DNA from: Streptomyces sp. SCSIO 75703
GTDB lineage: Bacteria; Actinomycetota; Actinomycetes; Streptomycetales; Streptomycetaceae
Length of the DNA stretch: 64,000 nucleotides
Reading direction: 5' to 3'
Assembly (NCBI RefSeq): GCF_036607905.1
Contig: NZ_CP144555.1
Location: forward strand, 5,704,001-5,768,000
The position numbers and the translations under genes were made by a program. This document shows positions 12,604 to 22,823 of this stretch, one piece after another; the first letter of the stretch is position 1; every line of letters starts with the position of its first letter. The notes beneath the pieces were generated by a model that saw nothing but the letters and a program-made list of their open reading frames with translations, made no database searches and was not told the DNA's origin.

Positions 12604-12619
12604 TCCGGAGCACTCCGGA
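12604..12619 (+). terminator. Short hairpin between the sIHF gene and gmk
   Basis: TCCGGAG-CA-CTCCGGA begins just after the sIHF stop. It is too short to be a sure terminator and may only reduce readthrough into gmk, which starts at 12639. Confidence 0.3.
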
Positions 12620-12638
12620 TTACTGGAATAATCGCCGC

Positions 12639-13232
12639 ATGGCTGCAACACCCCGGGGGACGTCCCCCGTACCTCCGGACGCACGTCCGCGGCTGACCGT
12701 GCTCTCCGGCCCCTCGGGGGTCGGCAAGAGCACGGTCGTCGCCCATCTGCGCAAGGAACACCCCGAGGTCTGGCTCTCGGTGTCGGCCACGACCCGTAAG
12801 CCCCGGCCCGGCGAGCAGCACGGCGTCCACTACTTCTTCGTCGGCGACGACGAGATGGACAAGCTGATCGCCAACGGTGAGCTGCTGGAGTGGGCGGAGT
12901 TCGCCGGCAACCGCTACGGCACGCCGCGCGCGGCCGTGGCCGAGCGCCTGGAGGCGGGCGAGCCGGTGCTGCTGGAGATCGACCTCCAGGGCGCGCGGCA
13001 GGTCCGCGAGTCCATGCCCGACGCCCAGCTCGTGTTCCTCGCCCCTCCCTCCTGGGAGGAGCTGGTGCGCAGGCTCACCGGCCGGGGCACGGAATCGGCG
13101 GAGGTGATCGAGCGCCGGCTCGCCGCTGCCCGGGTGGAACTGGCCGCCGAGCCGGAGTTCGACCGGACCCTGGTCAACACCTCCGTCGAGGACGTGGCCC
13201 GCGAGCTGCTAGCCTTGACGAACGTCATGTGA
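12639..13232 (+). CDS. gmk: Guanylate kinase
   Basis: Phosphorylates GMP/dGMP to the diphosphate with ATP. The 197 residues carry the P-loop GPSGVGKST (residues 24-32) and the GMP-binding region SVSATTRKPRPGE. The N-terminus is about 15 residues longer than the E. coli enzyme. rpoZ follows 67 bases later. The gmk-rpoZ pairing is common in bacteria and places GTP supply next to an RNA polymerase subunit. Confidence 0.96.
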   Translation: MAATPRGTSPVPPDARPRLTVLSGPSGVGKSTVVAHLRKEHPEVWLSVSATTRKPRPGEQHGVHYFFVGDDEMDKLIANGELLEWAEFAGNRYGTPRAAVAERLEAGEPVLLEIDLQGARQVRESMPDAQLVFLAPPSWEELVRRLTGRGTESAEVIERRLAAARVELAAEPEFDRTLVNTSVEDVARELLALTNVM

Positions 13233-13299
13233 TCGCGACAGGTCTGCGCACCGGCCGGTCACCCCGACTGCATCTTTCCCATCCATCGGAAGGTAGAGC

Positions 13300-13572
13300 G
13301 TGTCCTCTTCCATCTCCGCGCCCGAGGGCATCATCAACCCGCCGATCGACGAGCTCCTCGAGGCAACCGACTCGAAGTACAGCCTCGTGATCTACGCGGC
13401 CAAGCGGGCCCGCCAGATCAACGCGTACTACTCGCAGCTCGGCGAGGGCCTCCTCGAGTACGTCGGTCCCCTCGTCGACACCCACGTCCACGAGAAGCCG
13501 CTCTCGATCGCCCTGCGCGAGATCAACGCGGGTCTGCTGACGTCCGAGGCCGTCGAGGGCCCCGCCCAGTAG
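13300..13572 (+). CDS. rpoZ: RNA polymerase omega subunit
   Basis: Assembly and stability subunit that binds the beta-prime subunit; in Streptomyces its loss affects antibiotic production and differentiation. The 90 residues contain the conserved SKYSLVIYAAKRARQINAYY segment (residues 25-44) and KPLSIALREINAG. The GTG start is preceded by GGAAGG. A strong hairpin follows. Confidence 0.96.
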   Translation: MSSSISAPEGIINPPIDELLEATDSKYSLVIYAAKRARQINAYYSQLGEGLLEYVGPLVDTHVHEKPLSIALREINAGLLTSEAVEGPAQ

Positions 13573-13597
13573 TATCTTCAGCCCGACGCTGACTTTT

Positions 13598-13631
13598 CCA
13601 CAGGCCCGGCGGCCCCCCGCCGGGCCTGTGG
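13598..13631 (+). terminator. Terminator after rpoZ
   Basis: Perfect 15-bp stem (13598-13612 with 13617-13631) with a CCCC loop, 25 bases after the rpoZ stop. The only T run (13594-13597) lies on the left side. coaBC starts 57 bases further on, so it probably has its own promoter or depends on readthrough. Confidence 0.7.
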
Positions 13632-13687
13632 TGTGTGATGGGGCTGTACGTTTTCCGAGGTCCTGTTCCGAGCTGCGGGGAGAGACG

Positions 13688-14890
13688 GTGGACAAGCCCG
13701 AGGTCGTCCTGGGAGTCAGCGGCGGGATCGCCGCGTACAAGGCGTGTGAGCTGCTGCGCAGACTCACCGAGTCGGGCCACTCGGTCCGCGTCGTGCCCAC
13801 CGCGTCGGCGCTGCGCTTCGTCGGCGCCCCCACCTGGTCCGCCCTCTCCGGCCGGCCGGTCTCCACCGAGGTCTGGGACGAGGTCCACGAGGTCCCGCAC
13901 GTCCGCATCGGCCAGCACGCCGACCTGGTCGTCGTCGCCCCCGCCACCGCCGACCTGCTCGCCCGCGCCGCCCACGGACTCGCCGACGACCTCCTCACCA
14001 ACACCCTGCTCACCGCCCGCTGCCCGGTGGTCTTCGCCCCGGCCATGCACACCGAGATGTGGGAGCACCCCGCCACCCAGGAGAACGTGGCCACCCTGCG
14101 CCGGCGCGGCGCCGTCGTCATCGAGCCCGCCGTGGGCCGCCTCACCGGCGTCGACACCGGCAAGGGCCGGCTGCCCGACCCGGGCGAGATCTTCGAGGTC
14201 TGCCGCCGGGTGCTCGCCCGCGGCACCGCCGCCCCCGACCTCGCCGGACGCCACGTCGTGATCAGCGCCGGGGGCACCCGGGAGCCCCTCGACCCCGTCC
14301 GCTTCCTGGGCAACCGCTCCTCCGGCAAGCAGGGGTACGCCCTCGCCCGCACCGCCGCCGCCCGGGGCGCCCGGGTCACGCTGGTCTCGGCCAACGCCGC
14401 CCTGCCCGACCCGGCCGGGGTCGACGTGGTCCGGGCCGGCACCGCCGTGGAGCTGCGGGAGGCGGTGCTGCGTGCCGCCGCGGACGCCGACGCGGTCGTC
14501 ATGGCCGCCGCGGTCGCGGACTTCCGCCCCGCCGAGTACGCCACGGGGAAGATCAAGAAGCAGGAGGGGCGCGACCCCGGGCCGGTCGCCCTCGTCCGCA
14601 ACCCCGACATCCTCGCCGAGGTCGCCGCCGGCCGCTCCCGCCCCGGCCAGGTCGTGGTCGGTTTCGCCGCCGAGACCGACGACGTCCTCGCCAACGGCCG
14701 GGCCAAGCTGAAGCGCAAGGGCTGCGACCTCCTCGTGGTCAACGAGGTGGGGGAGCGCAAGACCTTCGGCTCCGAGGAGAACGAGGCCGTGGTGCTCGGC
14801 GCCGACGGCACCGAGACCCCGGTCCCGCACGGACCCAAGGAGGATCTCGCCGACACCGTGTGGGACCTGGTGGCGGCCCGCCTCGACTGA
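13688..14890 (+). CDS. coaBC: Bifunctional phosphopantothenoylcysteine decarboxylase / phosphopantothenate-cysteine ligase
   Basis: Two consecutive steps of coenzyme A synthesis. The N-terminal CoaC half (about residues 1-185) is an FMN decarboxylase with VSGGIAAYKACELLRRL and the APAMHTEMW motif with its active-site region. The C-terminal CoaB half starts near residue 195 with ISAGGTREPLDPVRFLGNRS and has the NEVGERKTFGSEEN region. The total of 400 residues is normal. GTG is preferred over an ATG 60 bases upstream because GGGGAGAG precedes it and family members begin DKPxVVLGVSGG. Confidence 0.94.
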   Translation: MDKPEVVLGVSGGIAAYKACELLRRLTESGHSVRVVPTASALRFVGAPTWSALSGRPVSTEVWDEVHEVPHVRIGQHADLVVVAPATADLLARAAHGLADDLLTNTLLTARCPVVFAPAMHTEMWEHPATQENVATLRRRGAVVIEPAVGRLTGVDTGKGRLPDPGEIFEVCRRVLARGTAAPDLAGRHVVISAGGTREPLDPVRFLGNRSSGKQGYALARTAAARGARVTLVSANAALPDPAGVDVVRAGTAVELREAVLRAAADADAVVMAAAVADFRPAEYATGKIKKQEGRDPGPVALVRNPDILAEVAAGRSRPGQVVVGFAAETDDVLANGRAKLKRKGCDLLVVNEVGERKTFGSEENEAVVLGADGTETPVPHGPKEDLADTVWDLVAARLD

Positions 14891-15132
14891 ACCGCTCATT
14901 CCGCCGCGCCGCGCGCGGGTGAACGGGCCTGTTCGCGCGTGGCGCCCCTGGCCAAGCCCGTGCACGATTGGGCAGAATGCCCGTGCCGCAGGTCACAGCC
15001 CTCCCGAGAGCTGAGACGGGTGGGTCCGCGGCAGAGAGCGACCGATAAACTGTTCCAGGGCGTCGCCGGGTGCAGCTCCCCGCGCCGTCCGCCAATGATC
15101 AGCCAGCAGCCGCTGCAACCCCAGGGAGCGTT
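14891..15132 (+). other. Leader region of metK
   Basis: A 242-base gap with a weak -10-like TAAACT (15046-15051) but no matching -35. Several short GC-rich complementarities exist, but I do not recognise a SAM riboswitch core (no SAM-I, SAM-II or SAM-IV conserved blocks by eye). The control of metK is therefore not evident from this stretch. Confidence 0.3.
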
Positions 15133-16350
<1,218 letters not shown>

Positions 16351-16386
16351 GACGGCCCCGACGGCGCGCCGCGCCGACGACACGGC

Positions 16387-16424
16387 GCGAGGCCCGGTGC
16401 CCCGACAGGGGTGCCGGGCCTCGC
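16387..16424 (+). terminator. Terminator after metK
   Basis: A 17-bp stem (16387-16403 with 16408-16424) with two G-U wobbles and a GACA loop, 37 bases after the metK stop. No U-tract. Confidence 0.7.
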
Positions 16425-16530
16425 CCGGTTCCGGAGACGGGGCGCGGTGGGCCGGGCGGGGGCGGCGCGGTGCCGCCCCCGCCCCCGGCGGGGCCCGCGG
16501 TTGTCGGTCCCGTTTGGTAAGAATGCAAGC

Positions 16531-18681
16531 GTGAGCAGCGAGAACGGACCCCCGGAAGCCGGCGGTGAGGACACGCCGCCGGAGCAGCTCGCGCTCATCC
16601 GGGAGACCGTGCGCGCGGCCAGGCCGCCGCGGGCGAAGCCCCGCACCTGGCGCGGCGCGGCCCTCGCCAGGGAGCTGCCCGTCGCCCGCGTCCTGGTCGA
16701 CAAGGGCGTCCTCCACCTCGACCGGTACTTCGACTACGCCGTCCCCGAGGAACTCGACGCCGACGCCCGCCCGGGCGTGCGGGTGCGGGTGCGTTTCGGC
16801 GCCGGGCGGCACCGGGTGCGGGACGGGCGGCGCGAGGGCGGCGGGCTCGTCGACGGCTTCCTCGTCGAGCGGCTCGCCGCGTCCGACTACTCCGGTCCGC
16901 TGGCCGCGCTGGCCCAGGTCGTCTCGCCCGAGCCGGTCCTCGACGAGGAGTTGCTCGGCCTCGCCCGCGCCGTCGCCGACCGGTACGCGGGCAGCCTCGC
17001 CGACGTGCTGCAGCTCGCCGTCCCGCCGCGCAGCGCCCGCGCCGAGCGGCGTCCCTCGCCCGAGCCGTTGCCGCCCCCCGAGGCCCCCGCCCCCGGCACC
17101 TGGGGGCGCTACGAACACGGCCCCGCCTTCCTCGCCGCCCTCGCCTCGGGAGCCGCGCCGCGCGCCGTGTGGAACGCGTTGCCCGGCCCCGAGTGGGCCG
17201 AGGAGCTGGCGCGGGCCGTCGCGGCGACGCTGGCCTCCGGCCGCGGCGCCCTCGTCGTCCTGCCGGACGGGCGGGCCGTGGCGCGGGCGGACGCGGCGCT
17301 GACCGCGCTCCTCGGCGAGGGCCGGCACGCCGTGCTCACCGCCGACGCGGGACCGGAGAAGCGGTACGCGCAGTGGCTCGCGGTGCGCCGGGGGGCGGTA
17401 CGGGCCGCGGTCGGCACCCGGGCGGCCATGTTCGCCCCGGTGCGCGACCTCGGCCTCGTCGCCCTCTGGGACGACGGCGACGACTCCCTCGCCGAACAGC
17501 ACGCCCCGCAGCCGCACGCCCGCGAGGTGCTGGTGCTGCGGGCCACCCTGGACCGGTGCGCCTTCCTGCTGGGCGGCTGGAACTGCACCGTGGAGGCCGC
17601 CCAGCTCGTGGAGACCGGCTGGGCCCGCCCGCTGATCGCCCCGCGTGAGCGGGTGCGCACCACCGCCCCCCTGGTGCGGACGGTGGGCGACACCGACCTG
17701 GCCCGGGACGAGGCGGCGCGCGCCGCCCGGCTGCCGACGCTCGCCTGGCAGGCGGCCCGGGAGGGGCTGCGGCACGGGCCGGTGCTGGTGCAGGTGCCGC
17801 GGCGTGGCTACGTACCGCGGATGGCGTGTGCCGTGTGCCGGACGCCCGCGCGGTGCGGGCACTGCGCGGGGCCGTTGCAGGCGCAGGAGTCGGGGGCGGC
17901 GCCGCGGTGCGGCTGGTGCGGGCGGGAGGAGGGCGGCCGGCACTGCCCGGAGTGCGGGTCCTTCCGGCTGCGCGCCCAGATCGTGGGGGCCCGGCGCACC
18001 GCCGAGGAGCTGGGGCGCGCGTTCCCGGCCGTGCCGGTGCGCACCTCGGGGCGGGAGCACGTCCTCGACACGGTGCCGCCGGGCCCTGCGCTGGTCGTGA
18101 GCACGCCGGGCGCGGAGCCGGTCGCGGAGGGCGGGTACGCGGCGGCGCTGCTGCTCGACGGCTGGGCGATGCTCGGGCGGCCCGACCTGCGGGCGGGTGA
18201 GGACGCCTTGCGGCGCTGGCTCGCCGCCGCCGCGCTGGTGCGTCCGCAGGGCGCGGGCGGCACGGTCGTGGTGGTCGCCGAGCCGACGCTGCGGCCGGTG
18301 CAGGCGCTGGTGCGCTGGGATCCGGCGGGTCACGCGGTGCGGGAGCTGGCCGAGCGGGCGGAGCTGGGCTTCCCGCCGGTCTCGCGGATGGCGTCGGTGG
18401 CGGGGCCGGCGGAGGCGGTGGCGGAATTCCTGCGCGCGGTGGAGCTGCCCGCCGAGGCCGAGGTGCTGGGCCCGGTGCCGCTCCCGGTCACGGCGGCGGG
18501 CAGCCCGCGCAGATCGGGCGCCCCGCCGCCGGGCGAGCACTGGGAGCGGGCCCTGGTGCGGGTGCCGCCGGGCCGGGGCGCGGCCCTCGCCGCGGCCCTG
18601 AAGGCGGCACAGGCGTCCCGGACGGCCCGGGGGAGCGCGGCCCCGGTCTGGGTGCGGGTCGACCCCCTCGACATCGGCTGA
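16531..18681 (+). CDS. priA: PriA-like primosomal protein lacking helicase motifs
   Basis: Homologue of the replication restart protein PriA, 716 residues. The N-terminal DNA-binding domain (VLVDKGVLHLDRYFDYAVPEEL, from about residue 50) and the zinc-binding insert with two groups of paired cysteines (CAVC...CGHC and CGWC...CPEC, from about residue 433) are clear. The ATPase core is degenerate. Where Walker A is expected there is ASGRGALVVLPDGRA with no GKT, and the DEAH box region reads WDDGDDSL. Actinobacterial PriA proteins are described as lacking detectable helicase domains, so this is a lineage feature, not damage. It probably loads partners at forks without unwinding. The GTG at 16531 starts VSSENGPPE. 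Confidence 0.9.
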   Translation: MSSENGPPEAGGEDTPPEQLALIRETVRAARPPRAKPRTWRGAALARELPVARVLVDKGVLHLDRYFDYAVPEELDADARPGVRVRVRFGAGRHRVRDGRREGGGLVDGFLVERLAASDYSGPLAALAQVVSPEPVLDEELLGLARAVADRYAGSLADVLQLAVPPRSARAERRPSPEPLPPPEAPAPGTWGRYEHGPAFLAALASGAAPRAVWNALPGPEWAEELARAVAATLASGRGALVVLPDGRAVARADAALTALLGEGRHAVLTADAGPEKRYAQWLAVRRGAVRAAVGTRAAMFAPVRDLGLVALWDDGDDSLAEQHAPQPHAREVLVLRATLDRCAFLLGGWNCTVEAAQLVETGWARPLIAPRERVRTTAPLVRTVGDTDLARDEAARAARLPTLAWQAAREGLRHGPVLVQVPRRGYVPRMACAVCRTPARCGHCAGPLQAQESGAAPRCGWCGREEGGRHCPECGSFRLRAQIVGARRTAEELGRAFPAVPVRTSGREHVLDTVPPGPALVVSTPGAEPVAEGGYAAALLLDGWAMLGRPDLRAGEDALRRWLAAAALVRPQGAGGTVVVVAEPTLRPVQALVRWDPAGHAVRELAERAELGFPPVSRMASVAGPAEAVAEFLRAVELPAEAEVLGPVPLPVTAAGSPRRSGAPPPGEHWERALVRVPPGRGAALAAALKAAQASRTARGSAAPVWVRVDPLDIG

Positions 18682-19512
18682 CCCCGGCACGGGGCTCGGG
18701 CGGGTCCGCCGGGCCGGGGCCGGTGCGAGGGGGCGGCGGCCGTCGATCCGGTGGGCCGCCGGGGGGTGTCCGTGGCGCGGCGGGTGGTGCCTGACCGCCC
18801 GAGATGCCGGCCGTCGCCGCAGGTCCCTCGGGCGGCCGGGTCCCTCCTCCGCGCGGGGGACCGCTCACCAGGCGGGCGGGCGGATCGGGCCGGTCGGGCG
18901 GGCGCCGGCTCAGCGGGCGGTGGGCTCGGCCCGGTGAGCGGCCGGGGGCCGCCGCATGGCCCGGAGCGGTGCCTCACGTGGCCCCAGCCCCCGGGTGGTC
19001 CCGGTGATGCCCCGCGGTCCGGCGGCCCACCGGGCGCCGCTGATCGGCGTCCTCCGCGCCCCAGGGCCCCGCCGGGGGCCGGGGCGATCTGACGCCGTCG
19101 ACGGCCCACCGGGCGCACCCGGAGCAGCGCCCCACGCGTGGCCCGCGGCGACGCGGCGGCCGGGACGTGGCCTGCGGCCGACTCGGTGACGGGCGGGGCG
19201 TCTTGCGCAGGCTGACGCCAACTCGGCGGCCGGGAGGGGGCTCTCGCTCGGCCGACGGTCACCGGGCGCACCCGGATCACTGCCTCACGGCGGCTCGCCG
19301 AGCGGTTCCGGCGCGGGCCCTCACGTGGCCCTCCGACCTGCCCGGCGGTCGGGACGGAGCCCTCACACGGCCTTCGGGGCACGGCGGCCTTCGGGTCGAC
19401 CCGGCGGTCTCACAGGGCTCTCGCGGGGCCCGGGGCCGGAGGTCGGGGCCGGCGTCCCGCGCGGCCGGCACCGGCACGGGGGCGAAGCGTGCGCTTCGCG
19501 CGGACCGAAGTG
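18682..19512. other. Non-coding 830-bp gap with degenerate repeats
   Basis: I see no gene here: the open frames lack a start with a ribosome binding site and have no family resemblance. The DNA contains diverged repeated blocks. The 17-mer CACCGGGCGCACCCGGA occurs at 19107-19123 and again at 19260-19276 within longer similar flanks about 153 bases apart, and shorter variants lie near 19029. A hairpin GCGAAGCG-TG-CGCTTCGC (19482-19499) sits 13 bases after the stop of the minus-strand gene ending at 19513 and may be its terminator. Confidence 0.5.
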
Positions 19513-20055
19513 TCAGCCGTTGCGTGGGGAGGGGAACGGGGCCGGGCGGGAGGGGTCGTGGGGGAAGGCCGGGCTGCCGGAGGTCGGCTGGGTCGGCATG
19601 GAGCGGGCCGCGGGGACCGTGGGGACGGGGCCCACGTTGACCCGGGAACCGGTGCCGGCCGCCTCCTGGGCGTGCTCGGCGGCCTCCGCGGCGGCGGCCT
19701 GCGCAGCGGCCCGGCGGGCGCCGTACCTGCGGTGCACGGCCTGCTTGGTGACACCGAGCGCCGAGCCCACCGCGTCCCAGGAGAAGCCGAGCGAGCGGTC
19801 GAAGTCCACCGCGGCCGTGACCAGCGTTTCGACGCTGTCCCGCAGTTCCTGGGCGAGCCGGACGGTCGGGGCGGGGGCGCGTCCGTAGACGACGAAGCCC
19901 GTCGCGGGGCCGGAGCGGCGCGGGCGGTAGACGTTGCCCAACTGGGCGGTGAGGGTGCGCAGTGCGTCCACCTGCCGGCGGACCCGCTCGATGTCCCGCA
20001 CCAGCAAGTGCAGGCTGGCCCGAGCCTGGGCGTCGTGGGTTGCGTGGTCGGCCAT
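19513..20055 (-). CDS. HTH-containing conserved actinobacterial protein
   Basis: The 180-residue protein has a helix-turn-helix-like segment SWDAVGSALGVTKQAVHRRYG (about residues 98-118) of the type seen in sigma-70 region 4 and RpoE-like regulators, preceded by a helical domain and followed by an Ala-rich then Pro/Ser-rich tail. It is probably a DNA-binding protein of unknown target. Start ATG (MADHATHDAQ) is taken because the long upstream extension in frame is low-complexity. It lies divergently to fmt; the 343-base gap holds an inverted repeat that could be its operator. Confidence 0.8.
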   Translation of the reverse strand: MADHATHDAQARASLHLLVRDIERVRRQVDALRTLTAQLGNVYRPRRSGPATGFVVYGRAPAPTVRLAQELRDSVETLVTAAVDFDRSLGFSWDAVGSALGVTKQAVHRRYGARRAAAQAAAAEAAEHAQEAAGTGSRVNVGPVPTVPAARSMPTQPTSGSPAFPHDPSRPAPFPSPRNG

Positions 20056-20398
20056 GAACAAGCCTCTCGAACCGGCGTTGAAAGGGATCGGACCGCACGG
20101 GCGGTCCGGCGTGGTCAACTGTTGCTTGACCAACGCGTGGGCGCTCCGCTGGTCACGGTGTGGGGGCGTGGGAGCACATGTGCGCGCCCTCGCGGCCGGG
20201 TTGTGCGCCGCGCACCCGGGCGCGGGGTGTTCTCCCGCCCGCGTACCCGGGCGAGGGCGCCTTCCGCCCGCGCACCACTGCGCCGCCGCCGTGCGCGGGG
20301 CACCGGGCGCCGGGAGGCCGGCGGGCCCCGGCGGGCCGGGGCTCGTAGACTGGTGGGCCGCCCGCATCCGCCCCCGCCCGAGAGGCCCGTCCCCACCC
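20056..20398. promoter_or_regulatory. Divergent intergenic region with inverted repeat
   Basis: GGTCAA (20113-20118) and TTGACC (20126-20131) form a perfect 6-bp inverted repeat with a 7-nt spacer; each arm read outward is a -35-like TTGACC for one strand. A second perfect hairpin CGGACCGC-ACGG-GCGGTCCG (20089-20108) lies in the leader of the minus-strand gene. No convincing -10 boxes were found. The rest, towards fmt, is GC-rich without visible features. Confidence 0.4.
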
Positions 20399-21331
20399 AT
20401 GAAGCTCGTCTTCGCCGGCACCCCCGAGGTCGCCGTCCCCGCCCTGGACGCCCTGATCGCCTCCGGGCGCCACGAGGTGGCCGCAGTCGTCACGCGCCCC
20501 GACGCGCCGGCCGGACGCGGGCGCCGGATGATCGCCTCACCGGTGGCCGAGCGGGCCGAGGAGGACGGGATCGAGGTGCTCAAGCCGGCCCGGCCCGGCG
20601 ACCCGGAGTTCCTGGAGCGGCTGCGGGCCATCGCCCCGGACTGCTGCCCGGTCGTGGCCTACGGCGCGCTGCTGCCCCGCCGGGCCCTGGACGTCCCCGC
20701 GCACGGCTGGGTGAACCTGCACTTCTCGCTGCTGCCCGCCTGGCGCGGCGCCGCCCCCGTGCAGCACGCGCTGATGGCCGGGGACGAGATCACCGGCGCC
20801 TCGACCTTCCTCATCGAGGAGGGGCTCGACTCCGGACCGGTCTACGGCACCGTCACCGAGGAGGTCCGCCCCACCGACACCAGCGGCGACCTGCTCACCC
20901 GGCTCGCCTTCGCCGGTTCCGGACTGCTCGCCGCCACCATGGACGGCATCGAGGACGGCACCCTCAAGCCCGTGCCGCAGCCCGCCGACGGCGTCAGCCT
21001 CGCCCCGAAGATCACCGTCGAGGACGCCCGGATCGACTGGTCGGCCCCGGCGCTGCGGGTGGACCGGGTGGTGCGCGGCTGCACCCCCGCGCCTGGCGCC
21101 TGGACCACCTTCCGCGGCGAACGCCTCAAGCTCGTCCAGACCGCGCCCGCCCCCGACCGCACCGACCTGGCCCCCGGCCGTCCGGCGGTCGGCAAGAACA
21201 GCGTCCACGTCGGCACCGGCTCCCACGCCGTCGAACTGCTCTGGGTGCAGGCCCAGGGCAAGAAGCCGATGCGGGCCGCGGACTGGGCGCGCGGCGCCCG
21301 CGTCACCGAGGGCGAACTGCTCGGCGCGTGA
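20399..21331 (+). CDS. fmt: Methionyl-tRNA formyltransferase
   Basis: Formylates initiator Met-tRNA with 10-formyltetrahydrofolate. The 310 residues have MKLVFAGTPEVAVPALDALI at the start, and the active-site segment NLHFSLLPAWRGAAPVQ holds the catalytic Asn and His, with the conserved Asp in GLDSGP. The C-terminal tRNA-binding domain follows. Only a weak GAGAGG stands 13 bases before the ATG. rsmB follows 73 bases later; the fmt-rsmB pair is widely conserved. Confidence 0.96.
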   Translation: MKLVFAGTPEVAVPALDALIASGRHEVAAVVTRPDAPAGRGRRMIASPVAERAEEDGIEVLKPARPGDPEFLERLRAIAPDCCPVVAYGALLPRRALDVPAHGWVNLHFSLLPAWRGAAPVQHALMAGDEITGASTFLIEEGLDSGPVYGTVTEEVRPTDTSGDLLTRLAFAGSGLLAATMDGIEDGTLKPVPQPADGVSLAPKITVEDARIDWSAPALRVDRVVRGCTPAPGAWTTFRGERLKLVQTAPAPDRTDLAPGRPAVGKNSVHVGTGSHAVELLWVQAQGKKPMRAADWARGARVTEGELLGA

Positions 21332-21404
21332 CCCGTGCCGCGGCGGGCGGGGGCGCCGACGTACGCTGGGGGCGCCTGTCATCCCACATCCGGAGCACCT
21401 TTTC

Positions 21405-22823
21405 GTGAGTCAGCAGCCCCGCCGTCCCCGCCCGCCCGGCAAGCCCTACCGCAGGCCGCGCAAGGACCCCGTCCGCATCCTCGCCTTCGAGGCGCTCCGG
21501 GCCGTGGACGAGCGGGACGCCTACGCCAACCTCGTGCTGCCGCCGCTGCTGCGCGCCGCCCGGGAACGGGACGGCTTCGACGCCCGTGACGCCGCCCTCG
21601 CGACCGAACTGGTCTACGGCACGCTGCGCCGGCAGGGCACCTACGACGCCGTCATCGCCGCCTGCGTGGACCGTCCGCTGCGCGAGGTGGACCCCCCGGT
21701 GCTGGACGTGCTGAGCCTCGGCGCGCACCAGTTGCTCGGCACCCGCATCCCGAGCCACGCCGCCGTCTCCGCCTCCGTGGAGCTGGCGCGGGTCGTGCTC
21801 GGCGACGGACGGGCCAAGTTCGTCAACGCCGTGCTGCGCAAGATCGCCGGAGACGACCTCGACGGCTGGCTGGCCCGCGTCGCACCGCCGTACGACGAGG
21901 ACCCGGAGGACCACCTCGCCGTCGTGCACTCGCACCCCCGGTGGGTCGTCTCCGCGCTGTGGGACTCGCTCGGTGGCGGCCGGTCCGGCATCGAGGCGCT
22001 GCTGGCCGCCGACAACGAGCGGCCCGAGGTCACCCTCGTCGCCCGCCCCGGCCGGGCCTCCGCCGCGGAACTGCTGGCGGAGGAGGCGGCCGTGCCGGGC
22101 CGCTGGTCCCCGTACGCGGTGCGGCTGAGCGAGGGCGGCGAGCCCGGGGCCGTCGAGGCGGTGCGCGAGGGCCGCGCCGGTGTGCAGGACGAGGGCAGTC
22201 AGCTCGTCGCACTGGCGCTGGCCGCGGCCCCGCTGGAGGGTCCGGACCGGCGCTGGCTGGACGCCTGTGCCGGACCGGGCGGCAAGGCCGCGCTGCTCGG
22301 CGCGCTCGCCGCCGAACGGGGCGCCTTCCTGCTCGCCTCCGAGAAGCAGCCGCACCGGGCGGGGCTGGTGGCCAGGGCGCTGGACGGCAACCCGGGCCCG
22401 TACCGGGTGATCGCCGCCGACGGCACCCGCCCGGCCTGGGCACCCGGCGTCTTCGACCGGGTCCTGGTCGACGTGCCCTGCACCGGGCTCGGCGCGCTGC
22501 GCCGCCGTCCCGAGGCCCGCTGGCGGCGCCGCCCCGAGGACCTGGAGGGCTTCGCCCCGCTCCAGCGCGGGCTGCTGCGCGGCGCCCTGGAGTCCGTCCG
22601 GGCCGGCGGCGTCGTCGGCTACGCGACCTGCTCCCCGCACCTCGCCGAGACCCGGGCCGTCGTCGCCGACGTGCTCAAGCAGCACCCCGGCACGGAACTG
22701 GTCGACGCCCGGCCGCTGCTGCCCGGCGTTCCCGACCTCGGGGAGGGCCCCGACGTGCAGCTCTGGCCGCACCTGCACGGGACGGACGCCATGTACCTGG
22801 CGCTGATCCGCCGCACCGTCTGA
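21405..22823 (+). CDS. rsmB: 16S rRNA (cytosine-967-C5)-methyltransferase RsmB (Sun/Fmu)
   Basis: SAM-dependent methyltransferase of 16S rRNA. The 472 residues have an N-terminal NusB-like RNA-binding domain (about 20-150) and a C-terminal Rossmann methyltransferase with motif I DACAGPGGK (residues 286-294), catalytic motif DVPCTGLG and YATCSPH with the second conserved cysteine. The GTG start encodes VSQQPRRPRPPGKPYRRPRK. The last codons (ACC GTC TGA) form part of a 16-bp sequence that is tandemly repeated into the intergenic region. Confidence 0.95.
   Translation: MSQQPRRPRPPGKPYRRPRKDPVRILAFEALRAVDERDAYANLVLPPLLRAARERDGFDARDAALATELVYGTLRRQGTYDAVIAACVDRPLREVDPPVLDVLSLGAHQLLGTRIPSHAAVSASVELARVVLGDGRAKFVNAVLRKIAGDDLDGWLARVAPPYDEDPEDHLAVVHSHPRWVVSALWDSLGGGRSGIEALLAADNERPEVTLVARPGRASAAELLAEEAAVPGRWSPYAVRLSEGGEPGAVEAVREGRAGVQDEGSQLVALALAAAPLEGPDRRWLDACAGPGGKAALLGALAAERGAFLLASEKQPHRAGLVARALDGNPGPYRVIAADGTRPAWAPGVFDRVLVDVPCTGLGALRRRPEARWRRRPEDLEGFAPLQRGLLRGALESVRAGGVVGYATCSPHLAETRAVVADVLKQHPGTELVDARPLLPGVPDLGEGPDVQLWPHLHGTDAMYLALIRRTV

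Noticed and set aside
14891..15132. SAM riboswitch upstream of metK
   Set aside because: Looked for conserved SAM riboswitch cores; none found by eye. A covariance search would settle it.
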